Assembly: GCF_042654525.1 (NCBI RefSeq) | Contig: NZ_JBHSGP010000014.1 | Location: 372,001-436,000, forward strand | DNA from: Geojedonia litorea | Lineage (GTDB): Bacteria > Bacteroidota > Bacteroidia > Flavobacteriales > Flavobacteriaceae | DNA length: 64,000 nt | Reading direction: 5' to 3' | In this document: positions 35,667 to 45,302 of the stretch, piece by piece | Numbering within the stretch: the first letter of the stretch is position 1 | How the letters are laid out: every line of letters starts with the position of its first letter | Translations under genes and position numbers: made by a program | Notes under the pieces: generated by a model | Seen by the model: the letters and a program-made list of their open reading frames with translations, nothing else | Databases searched by the model: none | Told to the model about the DNA's origin: nothing

Positions 35667-36635
35667 ATGCCCAGCAATAAAATATATAAATCAATGCCTC
35701 GAAGAGATTTTGTTAAATTAACCACCTTATCGGCAGCTTCTATTCCGATTTTAGGGTTTACTAATCCCGTTAAAGCGGCAGTGCAATCTGAAGACAAGCT
35801 GTCTATAAATATATTTTCAAAACATCTTCAGTTTTTAGATTACAATGAAACTGGTGCTATGGCAAAAGAAATGGGTTTTGACGGTGTAGATTTAACAGTT
35901 AGACCTGGAGGCCATGTGATTCCAGAACAAGTCAAACAAGACTTACCCGCTGCGATTAATGCTATTCGTCAAGCGGGTTCAAAATGCAACATGATTACTA
36001 CCAGTATAGAAAGTGTTGATAACCCTTTAGATGTTGATATTTTGAATTCTGCATCTCAAATGGGCATTAAATTTTATAGAACCAATTGGTTTAAATACAC
36101 GACCGATGAAAACATGAAAGCTTCTCTTCTTAAGTATCAAGAAGAAATTAAGAAGCTTGGTGATTTAAACAAAAAATTAGAACTTGTAGGATGCTACCAA
36201 AATCATGCCGGAACCCATGTAGGTGCTTCATTTTGGGAAGTGAAAAAATTACTAGAAACTGTTGATCCCGATTACTTTGGCACACAATACGATATTCGGC
36301 ATGCCATGGTTGAAGGTGGCTATTCTTGGGAAAACGGTTTGAAACTCTTGCACCCTAACATAAAAGTAATCGTTTTAAAAGATTATAAATGGGGACGAGT
36401 GAACGGTAAATGGGAAGCCATTAATGTGCCTATTGGAGAAGGCATGGTTGATTTTGATGGCTACTTCAAATTACTTAAAAGTTATAAATTAAACCCACCC
36501 GTTTCGTTACATCTTGAGTATGATTTAGGTGGAGCCGAAAAAGGAAACACTGAAATTTCAGTAGATAAAAAAGTGGTTTTTGATGCTATGAAAAAGGACT
36601 TAAAGACACTCCAAAATTTATGGAATAATGCTTAA
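35667..36635 (+). CDS. Exported sugar isomerase/epimerase-like TIM-barrel protein
   Basis: The 322-residue protein has a twin-arginine-like signal (PRRDFVKLTTLSAASIPILGF) and an AP-endonuclease-2 type TIM barrel. Candidate metal ligands are Glu in KLELVGC, Asp and His in QYDIRHAM, and Glu in HLEYDLGG. Substrates in this family include keto sugars and inositols. It sits between two PL6 lyases, with 15 and 12 bp gaps, so it is in the operon and probably acts on an alginate-derived sugar in the periplasm. That is not a standard step of alginate catabolism. ATG 35694 is an alternative start. Confidence 0.8.
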   Translation: MPSNKIYKSMPRRDFVKLTTLSAASIPILGFTNPVKAAVQSEDKLSINIFSKHLQFLDYNETGAMAKEMGFDGVDLTVRPGGHVIPEQVKQDLPAAINAIRQAGSKCNMITTSIESVDNPLDVDILNSASQMGIKFYRTNWFKYTTDENMKASLLKYQEEIKKLGDLNKKLELVGCYQNHAGTHVGASFWEVKKLLETVDPDYFGTQYDIRHAMVEGGYSWENGLKLLHPNIKVIVLKDYKWGRVNGKWEAINVPIGEGMVDFDGYFKLLKSYKLNPPVSLHLEYDLGGAEKGNTEISVDKKVVFDAMKKDLKTLQNLWNNA

Positions 36636-36647
36636 AATAAATAACTT

Positions 36648-38954
36648 ATGAAAAAAATCTTATTTGGATTTAGCTGCTTGATTATGCTAATGACATGTCA
36701 AGAACAAACAAAATTTAAAAGTTTAAAGGTTACAAACATCAACGAATTAAATGAGGCTTTAAAAAACTGTAAAGCGGGTGATCATATTATTTTGGCAAAC
36801 GGAATTTGGAAAGATGTTGAAATAAAATTTTATGGCGAAGGCACAAAAGATCAGCCCATTGTATTAAAAGCTGAAACTCCAGGCAAAGTTACCATTGAAG
36901 GGGCTTCAAGTTTAAAATTGGGTGGCGAGTATTTGGAAGTGAAGGGCCTATATTTCAAAAATGGATATACCCCTTCAAAATCGATAATTCAATTCAAAAT
37001 CAGTAATGATACCATCGCAAATCATAGCAAAATCACGCAGTGTGTCATTGAAGAGTTTACTCAACCTGACCGTGATGTTACTGACCATTGGGTTGAGTTT
37101 TGGGGCAGACACAACGAATTAAGCCATTGTTATATTGCTGGTAAATCCAATTTTGGACCAACTATTCGAGTATTTTTAAAGGGTAATGAACACATCAAAA
37201 ATTACCATCAAATCGTTAACAATCACTTTGGACCAAGACCTCGAAAAGGTGGCCCTCATGGTGAAACCATTCAAATAGGCGCCAGTGATACTTCGATGAC
37301 ACCATCCCACACCATCGTTGCCAACAATTTGTTCGACCGATGCAATGGCGAAGTAGAAGTTATTTCAAGCAAATCCAATTTCAATGAGTTTAGAAACAAC
37401 GTATTTTTTGAAAGTGAAGGTTCCTTAGTGTTGCGCCATGGTAATTACGCCACTATTGATGGTAACATATTTATTGGCAATGACAATTCTAAATTTATCG
37501 GCGGAATTCGAATTATAAACACTGGGCATTGGGTGACCAACAATTATTTTTACAAATTAAAAGGGGAATCGTTTAGAAGCCCCATTGCCATTATGAATGG
37601 TATTCCAAAGTCACCACTCAACCGTTACAACCAAGTCACGGATGCGGTCATCGCCTATAATTCATTTATAGATTGTAAATCACCTTGGCAATTTAGTGTA
37701 GGATCCAACGTGAGCCAAAGCGAAGTATTACCTCCATCCGAAATACGTTCAGCACGACCAGAGCGGGTTGTCATGGCAAACAATCTTATTTACAATGAAG
37801 TTCCTGATGAATACCCCATCATAAATTATGATAAAGTGGATGGAGTTACTTTTAAAAACAACATCACCACTAGTGAAAACAAAAGTGAAGTCCAACCTGA
37901 AGGTTTGGTGACCAAAGCCATTTCAGTAAATAAAGTGTCTGAACATTTGATAGTCCCTTCAGAAAATATAAATGACATTTATGCAGGATTTGAGTTTGAA
38001 TCTATTTCAAAAGATATTTTTAGAACAGCAAGAACCTCAACACAAAATAGTATAGGCGCTATAGTAAATCCAGTTCCTGAAAACACGGTTTTGATCGACA
38101 AATCAAAATATGGAACCCAATGGTTTAAAGCTGAAGTATCGAGAGCCGAAATCAATACCTTTAACGTTTCAACTGCCGAAGAATTGAAGTCCAAACTAAA
38201 TGAAGCCACTTCAGGCGATATTATTTTGCTAAACAGTGGTCATTATAATTTAAATACCGCCTTACCCATCAACAAGGAAATCACCATTGCTTCAAATGAC
38301 AAGAACAACAAGGTAGAACTGATTTTTTCTTCAGAAAAGACCGCGTTTGAAATGCATCCAAAAGGCAAGTTAATTTTAAAAGACGTCATTCTCACGGGAA
38401 ATAAAGCACAAAATGCCTTTACAACTTTGGACAAAAACATGAGCAAAGCTTATGACCTGAAATTGGAAAATGTTGATATTTCAAATTTCAAATCGGTTTT
38501 GGAAGTTTCAAAAGGATCGTTTGCCGATTCTATTACAGTGGCGAATTCAACAATAAAAAATTGTGACAATGGCTTCATGCTAAACAAAGAAACCAATAAT
38601 GGCGGTGACTACAATGCTGAGTTTGTGACTATAAACAACACATATTTTGATAACATTGGCGGTACCATTTTGGACTTTTATCGTGGAGGTTATGACGAAT
38701 CTACCATTGGAGGTTATTTGAAATTTAATGAGAATACCGTAACCAATAGCGGTAAAACGCAAAAAGACCAAATATTAATAAAAAACAGAGGTATTGTTAA
38801 TGTGGAATTATCTAACAATACTTTTGAAAATAACCCTGTGAAATTCATTGCCATTTTATGGGGTGAAAAAGGACAAAAACCCGTAGATAATTCAATTAAA
38901 AATTCGGGAAGAATAGAAATTGTTCAAAATTTAGAATTGAAATTAATGTATTAA
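36648..38954 (+). CDS. PL6 alginate lyase lipoprotein, two-helix form
   Basis: The 768-residue lipoprotein (LIMLMTCQEQ) has an N-terminal PL6 beta-helix (about 25-420) and a second, C-terminal beta-helix (about 495-760). The active-site pattern is EVEVISSKSN (calcium Glu pair and Lys) followed by SLVLRHGN (Arg). A two-helix PL6 of about 750 residues is a known subtype, often exolytic. It is anchored in the periplasm or on the surface. It shares its organisation with the 42957 gene. Confidence 0.9.
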   Translation: MKKILFGFSCLIMLMTCQEQTKFKSLKVTNINELNEALKNCKAGDHIILANGIWKDVEIKFYGEGTKDQPIVLKAETPGKVTIEGASSLKLGGEYLEVKGLYFKNGYTPSKSIIQFKISNDTIANHSKITQCVIEEFTQPDRDVTDHWVEFWGRHNELSHCYIAGKSNFGPTIRVFLKGNEHIKNYHQIVNNHFGPRPRKGGPHGETIQIGASDTSMTPSHTIVANNLFDRCNGEVEVISSKSNFNEFRNNVFFESEGSLVLRHGNYATIDGNIFIGNDNSKFIGGIRIINTGHWVTNNYFYKLKGESFRSPIAIMNGIPKSPLNRYNQVTDAVIAYNSFIDCKSPWQFSVGSNVSQSEVLPPSEIRSARPERVVMANNLIYNEVPDEYPIINYDKVDGVTFKNNITTSENKSEVQPEGLVTKAISVNKVSEHLIVPSENINDIYAGFEFESISKDIFRTARTSTQNSIGAIVNPVPENTVLIDKSKYGTQWFKAEVSRAEINTFNVSTAEELKSKLNEATSGDIILLNSGHYNLNTALPINKEITIASNDKNNKVELIFSSEKTAFEMHPKGKLILKDVILTGNKAQNAFTTLDKNMSKAYDLKLENVDISNFKSVLEVSKGSFADSITVANSTIKNCDNGFMLNKETNNGGDYNAEFVTINNTYFDNIGGTILDFYRGGYDESTIGGYLKFNENTVTNSGKTQKDQILIKNRGIVNVELSNNTFENNPVKFIAILWGEKGQKPVDNSIKNSGRIEIVQNLELKLMY

Positions 38955-38977
38955 AACAAAAAAATTGAATTAATAAA

Positions 38978-40000
38978 ATGAAAAAGCCAGCAATTGTATT
39001 ATTATCCCTTTTAGTAATATTCGCTTGTAAAAACAAGCCAGAATCGACTTCAGAAGTACCAATAGAGAAAAGTGAAGCTAAAAAATATCCGAGTGATGTG
39101 ATTCCATTTATGGACGAATGGAGTATCCTTTTAGGAGATGGTACACGCTCCGAAAATTTAGTGAATTTTGAGAAAGAAGGTTTTTTTTATGTTGAAAATG
39201 AAGGAAATTCTAACTGGGTAGTATACAAAGCACCCAATTCAGGTATTACCTCACCAAATTCAAGCAATACAAGATCGGAATTAGGTCAAAAATCACGTTG
39301 GATACCAGAAACAGGAGGAAAATTAACGGGAAGGTTAAAAGTACAACATGTATCAACCACTGGTGATGCAACGGCTTCTTCTTCATTCTCGGTAGTTGTT
39401 GGGCAGATTCATAGTGATGAGGGTCACGAAAACGAACCTTTAAAAATATTTTATAAAAAATTTCCAGAACACGATAAGGGTTCTGTTTTTTGGAACTATG
39501 AAATAAACACAAAAGGCAGTAATGATGGCCGATGGGATTATTCAACAGCGGTTTGGGGACATGATTTTTCGGTTGTAGGACCGGATTCTTCTACTTATCC
39601 TGAAGAGCCACAAGATGGTATTGCATTAGGTGAAGAATTTAGTTATGAAGTCAACGTTTACGAAGGTATCATGTATCTAACTTTTACTAGTGAAGGACAT
39701 GAGCCTAAAACATTCACCAAAAACTTATTAAAATCAGATTTTGCCAAAAAATCAGATATTCCTCAACAAATATTAAACGTATATGCCTCAAAAGGACGTG
39801 ATGGTGTTGAACGTGAAAATGCATATGCCGGGGAAAAGCAGTTTTTTAAACAAGGTGCCTACAACCAAGCAAACGGCAAGTCCACTAAATCAGAAACATA
39901 TGGAGGAGATATAGCAAAACAATACGCCAATGGAAGTTATACAGAAGTTTGGTTTAAAGATGGTTCGGTTGGTGAAGGAGAAAACCCAAATTTGGAATAA
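38978..40000 (+). CDS. PL7 alginate lyase lipoprotein
   Basis: The 340-residue lipoprotein (VIFACKNKPE) has the three PL7 signature strands: RSELGQ (99-104), QIHS (143-146) and FFKQGAYNQ (about 289-297), which contribute the Arg, His and Tyr of the active-site groove. PL7 enzymes cleave alginate by beta-elimination, usually endolytically. The stop codon TAATG shares its last A with the ATG of a decayed gene that follows, showing that this operon once continued differently. Confidence 0.92.
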   Translation: MKKPAIVLLSLLVIFACKNKPESTSEVPIEKSEAKKYPSDVIPFMDEWSILLGDGTRSENLVNFEKEGFFYVENEGNSNWVVYKAPNSGITSPNSSNTRSELGQKSRWIPETGGKLTGRLKVQHVSTTGDATASSSFSVVVGQIHSDEGHENEPLKIFYKKFPEHDKGSVFWNYEINTKGSNDGRWDYSTAVWGHDFSVVGPDSSTYPEEPQDGIALGEEFSYEVNVYEGIMYLTFTSEGHEPKTFTKNLLKSDFAKKSDIPQQILNVYASKGRDGVERENAYAGEKQFFKQGAYNQANGKSTKSETYGGDIAKQYANGSYTEVWFKDGSVGEGENPNLE

Positions 40001-40123
40001 TGAACAGAAAATTAAGAGTCCTCCTTTCAGGTACTAGATTTGTTGGGCAAGGTCATATCAATGCCTTTAGGGCCTATAGCCTTAATTAAACCAGGAGAGA
40101 TCATATCCTACAAAATCAATTGA
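40000..40123 (+). pseudogene. Chimeric remnant of two deleted operon genes
   Basis: A short frame from 40000 reads MNRKLRVLLSGTRFVGQGHI, like the start of a Gfo/Idh/MocA oxidoreductase, and stops at 40089. A second frame ending at 40123 reads PLGPIALIKPGEIISYKIN, like the C-terminus of an unrelated sugar-processing protein. The pattern suggests a deletion that fused the head of one gene to the tail of another. The family guesses rest on short matches. Confidence 0.45.
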
Positions 40124-40146
40124 ACAGTCAGAATAATAAATGAATT

Positions 40147-41421
40147 ATGTCAACATCGAAAAACAAATTATCTGTAATAAAAAAAATTATCGCTATAATA
40201 TTAGGCTTCGGTCCTGGTATTTTTGCCATTGGGTATACCATTGGAACAGGTAGTGTCACTTCAATGATTGTGGCTGGTAGTACTTATGGTATGCAATTAT
40301 TGTGGGTGTTATTATTAAGTTGTTTATTTTCTGGAGTGCTCATGTTTGCATATGGGAACTATGCATTAATTTCGGGAGAGACTGCCCTATATGGGTTTAA
40401 AAAACATATTAAGGGAGGAAAAATACTGGCAATTCTAATTATAATTGGAATATCATTTGGTCAATGGAATTCCTTAATGGGAATATTAGGCATTTCAGCC
40501 AATATTATTTATGAAATTTTAGCTATGTATTTTGAAGGCTTGGTTGGATTTCAATATGAAACTGTACTAACTATTGCCATTTTGATCATTGGTGTATTTT
40601 ATGCCTTGATGCTCGTGGGTAAGTATACATTTTTTGAAAAGATATTGGTCATTTTTGTGACTTTCATGGGGCTGTCATTTATCATATCATTGTTTTTTGT
40701 TTATCCCTTGCCTAAAGATGTTATCGCTGGATTAATTCCTTCTGTTCCATCGGTTCCGGGAGGCAAAATGATGGTAGCTGCTTTTGTAGGAACCACCATG
40801 GCAGCGGCCACTTTTTTATCAAGACCCCTTTTTATTAGAGGTAAAGGTTGGACCATAGATAATTTAAAACAACAAAAACAAGACTCCATCACAGCCGCTA
40901 TTTTGGTCTTTATCATTAGTGCTTCTGTAATGGCTGTAGCTTGCGGCGCTTTGTTTCATCAGGGGCAACCAGTCACCAAAGTTCTGGATATGGCAAATAC
41001 ACTTGAACCGGTAGCTGGAAATTTAGCGGTTACTATTTTCTTTTTTGGGACCTTAAGTGCTGGATTATCTTCTATTTTTCCTTGCTTATTAATAGCGCCC
41101 TTATTATTGGCCGATTATCAATCGGGTGAATTGGATACCAGTTCAAGGCAATTTAGGATTGTCACATTCATAGCTTGTCTTGTGGCCTTGATAGTCCCTA
41201 TTTTTGGTGCTAATCCCATAGAAATGCAAATCCTTTCCCAAGTGTTTAATGTATTTGTTCTGCCTATTGTAGTTTTAGGTATAATTTTAATGGTCAATAA
41301 CAAAAAAATTATGAAAGGATATAAAACTTCTATTTTTGTGAATGTTGGTCTTTTTTCTGCCTTATTGTTCTCTTGTATTATTTCTTATAACGGAATTTTA
41401 GCATTATTTGATTTTCTGTAA
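40147..41421 (+). CDS. Nramp-fold (LeuT-type) membrane transporter lacking the metal-site motifs
   Basis: The 424-residue protein has about eleven hydrophobic segments and Nramp-like features: GFGPGIFAIGYTIGTGSVTSM in the first (20-40) and a TM6-like GTTMAAATFLSRPLF. In metal-transporting Nramp proteins TM1 carries DPGN and TM6 carries MPH; neither is present here. It lies at the end of the first alginate operon, so it may carry a different solute such as a uronate or a cation linked to uronate uptake. That is inference. No other inner-membrane transporter is in this operon. Confidence 0.72.
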   Translation: MSTSKNKLSVIKKIIAIILGFGPGIFAIGYTIGTGSVTSMIVAGSTYGMQLLWVLLLSCLFSGVLMFAYGNYALISGETALYGFKKHIKGGKILAILIIIGISFGQWNSLMGILGISANIIYEILAMYFEGLVGFQYETVLTIAILIIGVFYALMLVGKYTFFEKILVIFVTFMGLSFIISLFFVYPLPKDVIAGLIPSVPSVPGGKMMVAAFVGTTMAAATFLSRPLFIRGKGWTIDNLKQQKQDSITAAILVFIISASVMAVACGALFHQGQPVTKVLDMANTLEPVAGNLAVTIFFFGTLSAGLSSIFPCLLIAPLLLADYQSGELDTSSRQFRIVTFIACLVALIVPIFGANPIEMQILSQVFNVFVLPIVVLGIILMVNNKKIMKGYKTSIFVNVGLFSALLFSCIISYNGILALFDFL

Positions 41422-41479
41422 GTATTTATCCCCTAATAAGTTAAATAATCCATCAAACACATAAATTTATTCGATTTTA

Positions 41480-41531
41480 TTTGTTTAATAAATAAATATG
41501 TATATTTTTGGTAAACCAATCTGGTTAACCA
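41480..41531 (+). promoter_or_regulatory. Alginate operator 2 with complete -33/-7 promoter
   Basis: TTTG (41480-41483), 19 bp, and TATTTTTG (41503-41510) form a textbook Bacteroidota promoter. The -7 box overlaps TGGTAAACCA (41509-41518), followed by ATC and TGGTTAACCA (41522-41531). It drives the operon from 41556 to 47925. Confidence 0.88.
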
Positions 41532-41555
41532 ATTAATAATTCATAGAATTTGTTG

Positions 41556-41693
41556 ATGAAAACATTAGTACTACAATTTAAAACAGGTGGGTTTACAGCC
41601 ATCTTTTTTAGCGCCTTTCTTTGTTGCTCTTCAACCAATGAAAATATTGCTGCATTTTCTGAAGAAATCGAAACTATTGATATTACACACTAA
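41556..41693 (+). CDS. 45-residue lipoprotein at the head of the second alginate operon
   Basis: The frame begins MKTLVLQFKTGG and has a hydrophobic segment ending in the lipobox FLCCSS, then 25 mostly acidic residues (SEEIETID) before the stop. The ATG is 46 bases after the -7 box, first in the operon, and 27 bp before the T9SS gene. It could be a real micro-lipoprotein, a leader peptide, or the truncated start of a lost lyase lipoprotein; the intact signal peptide with an acidic tail favours something translated. Confidence 0.5.
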   Translation: MKTLVLQFKTGGFTAIFFSAFLCCSSTNENIAAFSEEIETIDITH

Positions 41694-41720
41694 TCATTAT
41701 TAACTTTTAGAACTTTTTTT

Positions 41721-42947
41721 ATGAAAACAAAACTACTTTTTACAACACAAAATTTTAAAACACTGTACAGCCTTTTGGTGTTCTGTTTGTGTTTTAATTT
41801 CGCATGGACCCAACAGGTTATTGGAGAATTTCCTGAAATAGATGGAGGATTAGAAGCCCAAACCGCAGGCACTATTGGTAATGCAGGCTCCGCTGAAGCT
41901 GGTACCCCTCAAGTAGAATGGACAGTATCGTCTTCATCCAGAGCAGCCGTAAGAGAGATAGAAAATGATGCTGCAAAGGCAAGATCCGGAACTTTTTCGG
42001 TATCAATGCAGTTATTGGCTTCTGCTGGTGACAATTTAAGACTACAGAGTATATCAACTACCTCACCTACATTCCAAGTCTCAACAGAATATACCATTCA
42101 GTTTTTTTATAAAGCTGACTCTAACCCGGGTGACGATCTTGACCCCGGCATCTATTTGAACAACACTACCGGCGGGAGTGCTGGTAACAAAATAGATGCA
42201 ACAACATTTGTTGCAGGTTCATATACCAAAGCCTATGCTACCCGGACTACAGGCGCTATTTTCAATGCTTCAAACTGGGCAGTGGCTAGGATGTCAGGGA
42301 GCAATGAAACATTAGTTACTTTTGATGATTTTGTAGTTTATGCTGGTGCTTATGACGCGACGGCTCCAAATGATCCAACAGGTCCAACTTATGCTAATAA
42401 TGCTGGAACAGCTACCATTGGGTGGGCAGCACCAGCCGGAGGTGTAGATGGTGGAGGTTATGTAGTATTTAGATACTCATCAATGCCAAACGCGGACAAT
42501 GACCCCAACCAAAATGGCATTTACAAAGTAGGTAATACCACTACTAACGGAACAGGAGGACTTACAGGAACCGTAGCCCATATTGGAACCGCTACTTCAT
42601 TTATGGAGCCATATGTTTCAGGAACCTATTACAAAGTATATGCCGTTGATAAGGCGTTTAATTACTCAAACGAATTGGAAATTTCAGATGCTACGTTAAG
42701 CATTGCACAAAACAAAATGTTTGATTTGAAAGTATACCCTAACCCAGCCAAAAACTATATTGTAATTGAATCTCAAAAAAATCCAATTTCTAAAATAGAA
42801 GTATTTGATGTTTTGGGTAAAAGCGTAACTTCTCAAACCCAATTGTCTAACGATAATATTGACATTTCAAATTTATCTAGAGGCATGTATTTCTTAAAAA
42901 TATATTCCGATAAGTTATCGATTACTAAAAAAATAATAAAAGAATAA
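41721..42947 (+). CDS. T9SS-exported protein with carbohydrate-binding-like module
   Basis: The 408-residue protein has a signal peptide (about 1-30), an N-terminal beta-sandwich resembling CBM4/9-type modules (about 35-210), a fibronectin-III-like segment (about 215-325) and a type IX C-terminal sorting domain (about 333-408, with KVYPNPAKNYIVIES and a KIIKE end). No catalytic domain is present. It probably binds alginate or cell wall at the surface and helps hold substrate. Binding specificity is not determined by the sequence. Confidence 0.78.
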   Translation: MKTKLLFTTQNFKTLYSLLVFCLCFNFAWTQQVIGEFPEIDGGLEAQTAGTIGNAGSAEAGTPQVEWTVSSSSRAAVREIENDAAKARSGTFSVSMQLLASAGDNLRLQSISTTSPTFQVSTEYTIQFFYKADSNPGDDLDPGIYLNNTTGGSAGNKIDATTFVAGSYTKAYATRTTGAIFNASNWAVARMSGSNETLVTFDDFVVYAGAYDATAPNDPTGPTYANNAGTATIGWAAPAGGVDGGGYVVFRYSSMPNADNDPNQNGIYKVGNTTTNGTGGLTGTVAHIGTATSFMEPYVSGTYYKVYAVDKAFNYSNELEISDATLSIAQNKMFDLKVYPNPAKNYIVIESQKNPISKIEVFDVLGKSVTSQTQLSNDNIDISNLSRGMYFLKIYSDKLSITKKIIKE

Positions 42948-42956
42948 ATCAAAATT

Positions 42957-45296
42957 GTGAATTTTAAACACTGTAAGCACATATACTATGCATTTATTGC
43001 TATCGTTTTATATACCTGTTCAAGCCCTAAAAGCAATTCAGGAGTTGTCAAAACTATTGATGAGTTTAATCAAGCGGTAAGCAAATCCCAACCGGGGGAT
43101 GTCATAACACTGGCCAATGGTGTTTGGAAAAATACAGAATTGCTCTTTGAAGCCAAGGGAACAGCCGAAAATCCTATCACTCTAACAGTGGAAGAAAAAG
43201 GCAAAGTCACTCTTGAAGGCGCTTCAAATTTGAGAATAGCAGGAGAATACCTCGTTGTGAAAGGTTTAATATTCGTCAATGGATATACCCCTACCAACGA
43301 GGTAATTTCTTTTAGAAAAAGTGAAAATGAGGTGTCAAATAATTGCCGTTTGACCGAATGTGTAATTGATAATTATAGCAATCCTCAACGCGATGAGCAA
43401 GATTATTGGATAGCCATTTATGGAAAAAATAACAGAATAGACCATAATCATATTGTAGGCAAAAAGAATTTAGGTGTCACAATGATTGTAGGTTTAGATA
43501 CTGAAGATAGCAGAGCAAATCATCATCAAATAGATCACAACTACTTTGGGCCACGACCTACCTTTGGTAATAATGGTGGCGAAACCTTAAGAATTGGAAC
43601 CAGCCATAATGCGTTGGAAAATTCTAATACACTGGTAGAATCCAATTATTTTGATAGATGTAATGGTGAACATGAAATTATTTCTAACAAATCTGGTCAA
43701 AATACATTTAAATACAATACGTTTTTTGAATGCACAGGAACCTTAACCATGCGCCACGGAAACGAAACCATGGTCGATGGCAATGTGTTTATAGGTAATG
43801 GAAAACCAAGTACTGGAGGTGTACGTGTCATTAATGAAAAACAAACGGTTATTAACAATTACCATATTGGATTGACTGGTTACCGATTTAGAGGCGCTTT
43901 TGTAATGATGAATGGCGTACCAAATTCACCACCTAACCGTTATGTGCAAGTAACTGATGCCCTTGTAAAAAATAACACGTTTATTAATTGTGACAACATT
44001 CAATTATGTGCGGGAAGCGATGCCGAAAGAAGTGCTCCACCTGTCAATTCTAGTATTACAGATAATATATTCTATCACGAATCAAAATCCAATCTGTTCA
44101 CAGTTTATGACGATATAAGTGGTGTCACATTTAAAAATAATATTACCAGTAAAAATGTTGATAAAACAATCCCGAACGGTTTCGAAAATGCAGAAATCAA
44201 ATTGGTAAAGAATGAGCAAGGATTTTTAATCCCGGAATCCAATGCTATTAAAACGAAAATAACTATAAGCCCAAACATAGCTACCAAAGAAAATACAGGC
44301 GTTAGTTGGTATTCTAAAGATGTTAACCCAGCAGCTCTTAATTCTGGAAAAACCATTAAAGTAAAACCAGGCATAAATACATTATATGATGTTATTAAAA
44401 CATCTGAAGCAGGAGATGTCATCGCACTTGAAGCAGGAGAAACCTATTGGCTAACTAAAACTGTAGCCATACCTCATCCCCTAACCTTCAAGACTCTAGG
44501 CGATAAGGAAGCAATCGTTTTATTTGAAAAAATGGCGGCTTTTGAAATTCAAAATGGCGGCAGTCTTTCTTTGGAAGGAATAACTTTTGATGGTGCTCAA
44601 TCGCCAGATTATGCCGGAAATACAGTGATTAGAACGAGTAAAAATTCAATGATAGATAACTACAAGTTGTTTATCGACAATTGCACATTTAAAAATTTAG
44701 TTGTCAATCACTCCTTTGATGTCGTTAAAGTATCCAAAAACACCTTTGCCGATACCTTAAGTATTCAAAATTCACGATTTGAAAACATTACAGGTCATAT
44801 TGTTGCTTTGGATAAGGAAACTGACGATGTTGGCGCCTACAATGCAGAGTATGTAATTATAAAAAACAATAGTTTCAAAGATGTGCAAGGTGCCGCATTA
44901 AGACTCTATAGAGGAGGAACAGACGAGAGTACTTTTGGTCCCTTTTTAGAAATTGACCATAATGTATTGGATAACGTAGGACATGGTAAACGAAATAAAT
45001 ACAACGCCGCCATTTCATTATATGGAGTTCAGGTGAATGAAATTCAGAATAACATTTTTCAAAATACCAAAGGGTTGAAAATGCATTTGGTGGTAGGCGA
45101 ACCTATCGTTAAGGTGCTAAACAACAACTTTTTCAATTCTGAATTAATAGATGTTACCGGAGACCAAAAATATACCATAGAAAATCTTTGGAAAGAAGCT
45201 CCTAGTTTTTTGAAGGAAAGTTATAAATTGAATGACAAGTCTCCATTGAAAGGTCGTGCTACAGATGGTTATGACCTAGGATTACTCTACAAATAA
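42957..45296 (+). CDS. PL6 alginate lyase lipoprotein, two-helix form (second copy)
   Basis: The 779-residue lipoprotein (VLYTCSSPK) has the same two beta-helix layout as the 36648 gene. Its active-site strand is EHEIISNKSGQN followed by TLTMRHGN, so calcium Glu pair, Lys and Arg are all kept. The C-terminal helix starts near residue 465. The start is a GTG at 42957; no ATG in frame would keep the signal peptide. The two genes are diverged paralogues, suggesting different cut preferences. Confidence 0.9.
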   Translation: MNFKHCKHIYYAFIAIVLYTCSSPKSNSGVVKTIDEFNQAVSKSQPGDVITLANGVWKNTELLFEAKGTAENPITLTVEEKGKVTLEGASNLRIAGEYLVVKGLIFVNGYTPTNEVISFRKSENEVSNNCRLTECVIDNYSNPQRDEQDYWIAIYGKNNRIDHNHIVGKKNLGVTMIVGLDTEDSRANHHQIDHNYFGPRPTFGNNGGETLRIGTSHNALENSNTLVESNYFDRCNGEHEIISNKSGQNTFKYNTFFECTGTLTMRHGNETMVDGNVFIGNGKPSTGGVRVINEKQTVINNYHIGLTGYRFRGAFVMMNGVPNSPPNRYVQVTDALVKNNTFINCDNIQLCAGSDAERSAPPVNSSITDNIFYHESKSNLFTVYDDISGVTFKNNITSKNVDKTIPNGFENAEIKLVKNEQGFLIPESNAIKTKITISPNIATKENTGVSWYSKDVNPAALNSGKTIKVKPGINTLYDVIKTSEAGDVIALEAGETYWLTKTVAIPHPLTFKTLGDKEAIVLFEKMAAFEIQNGGSLSLEGITFDGAQSPDYAGNTVIRTSKNSMIDNYKLFIDNCTFKNLVVNHSFDVVKVSKNTFADTLSIQNSRFENITGHIVALDKETDDVGAYNAEYVIIKNNSFKDVQGAALRLYRGGTDESTFGPFLEIDHNVLDNVGHGKRNKYNAAISLYGVQVNEIQNNIFQNTKGLKMHLVVGEPIVKVLNNNFFNSELIDVTGDQKYTIENLWKEAPSFLKESYKLNDKSPLKGRATDGYDLGLLYK

Positions 45297-45302
45297 ATTG
45301 AT

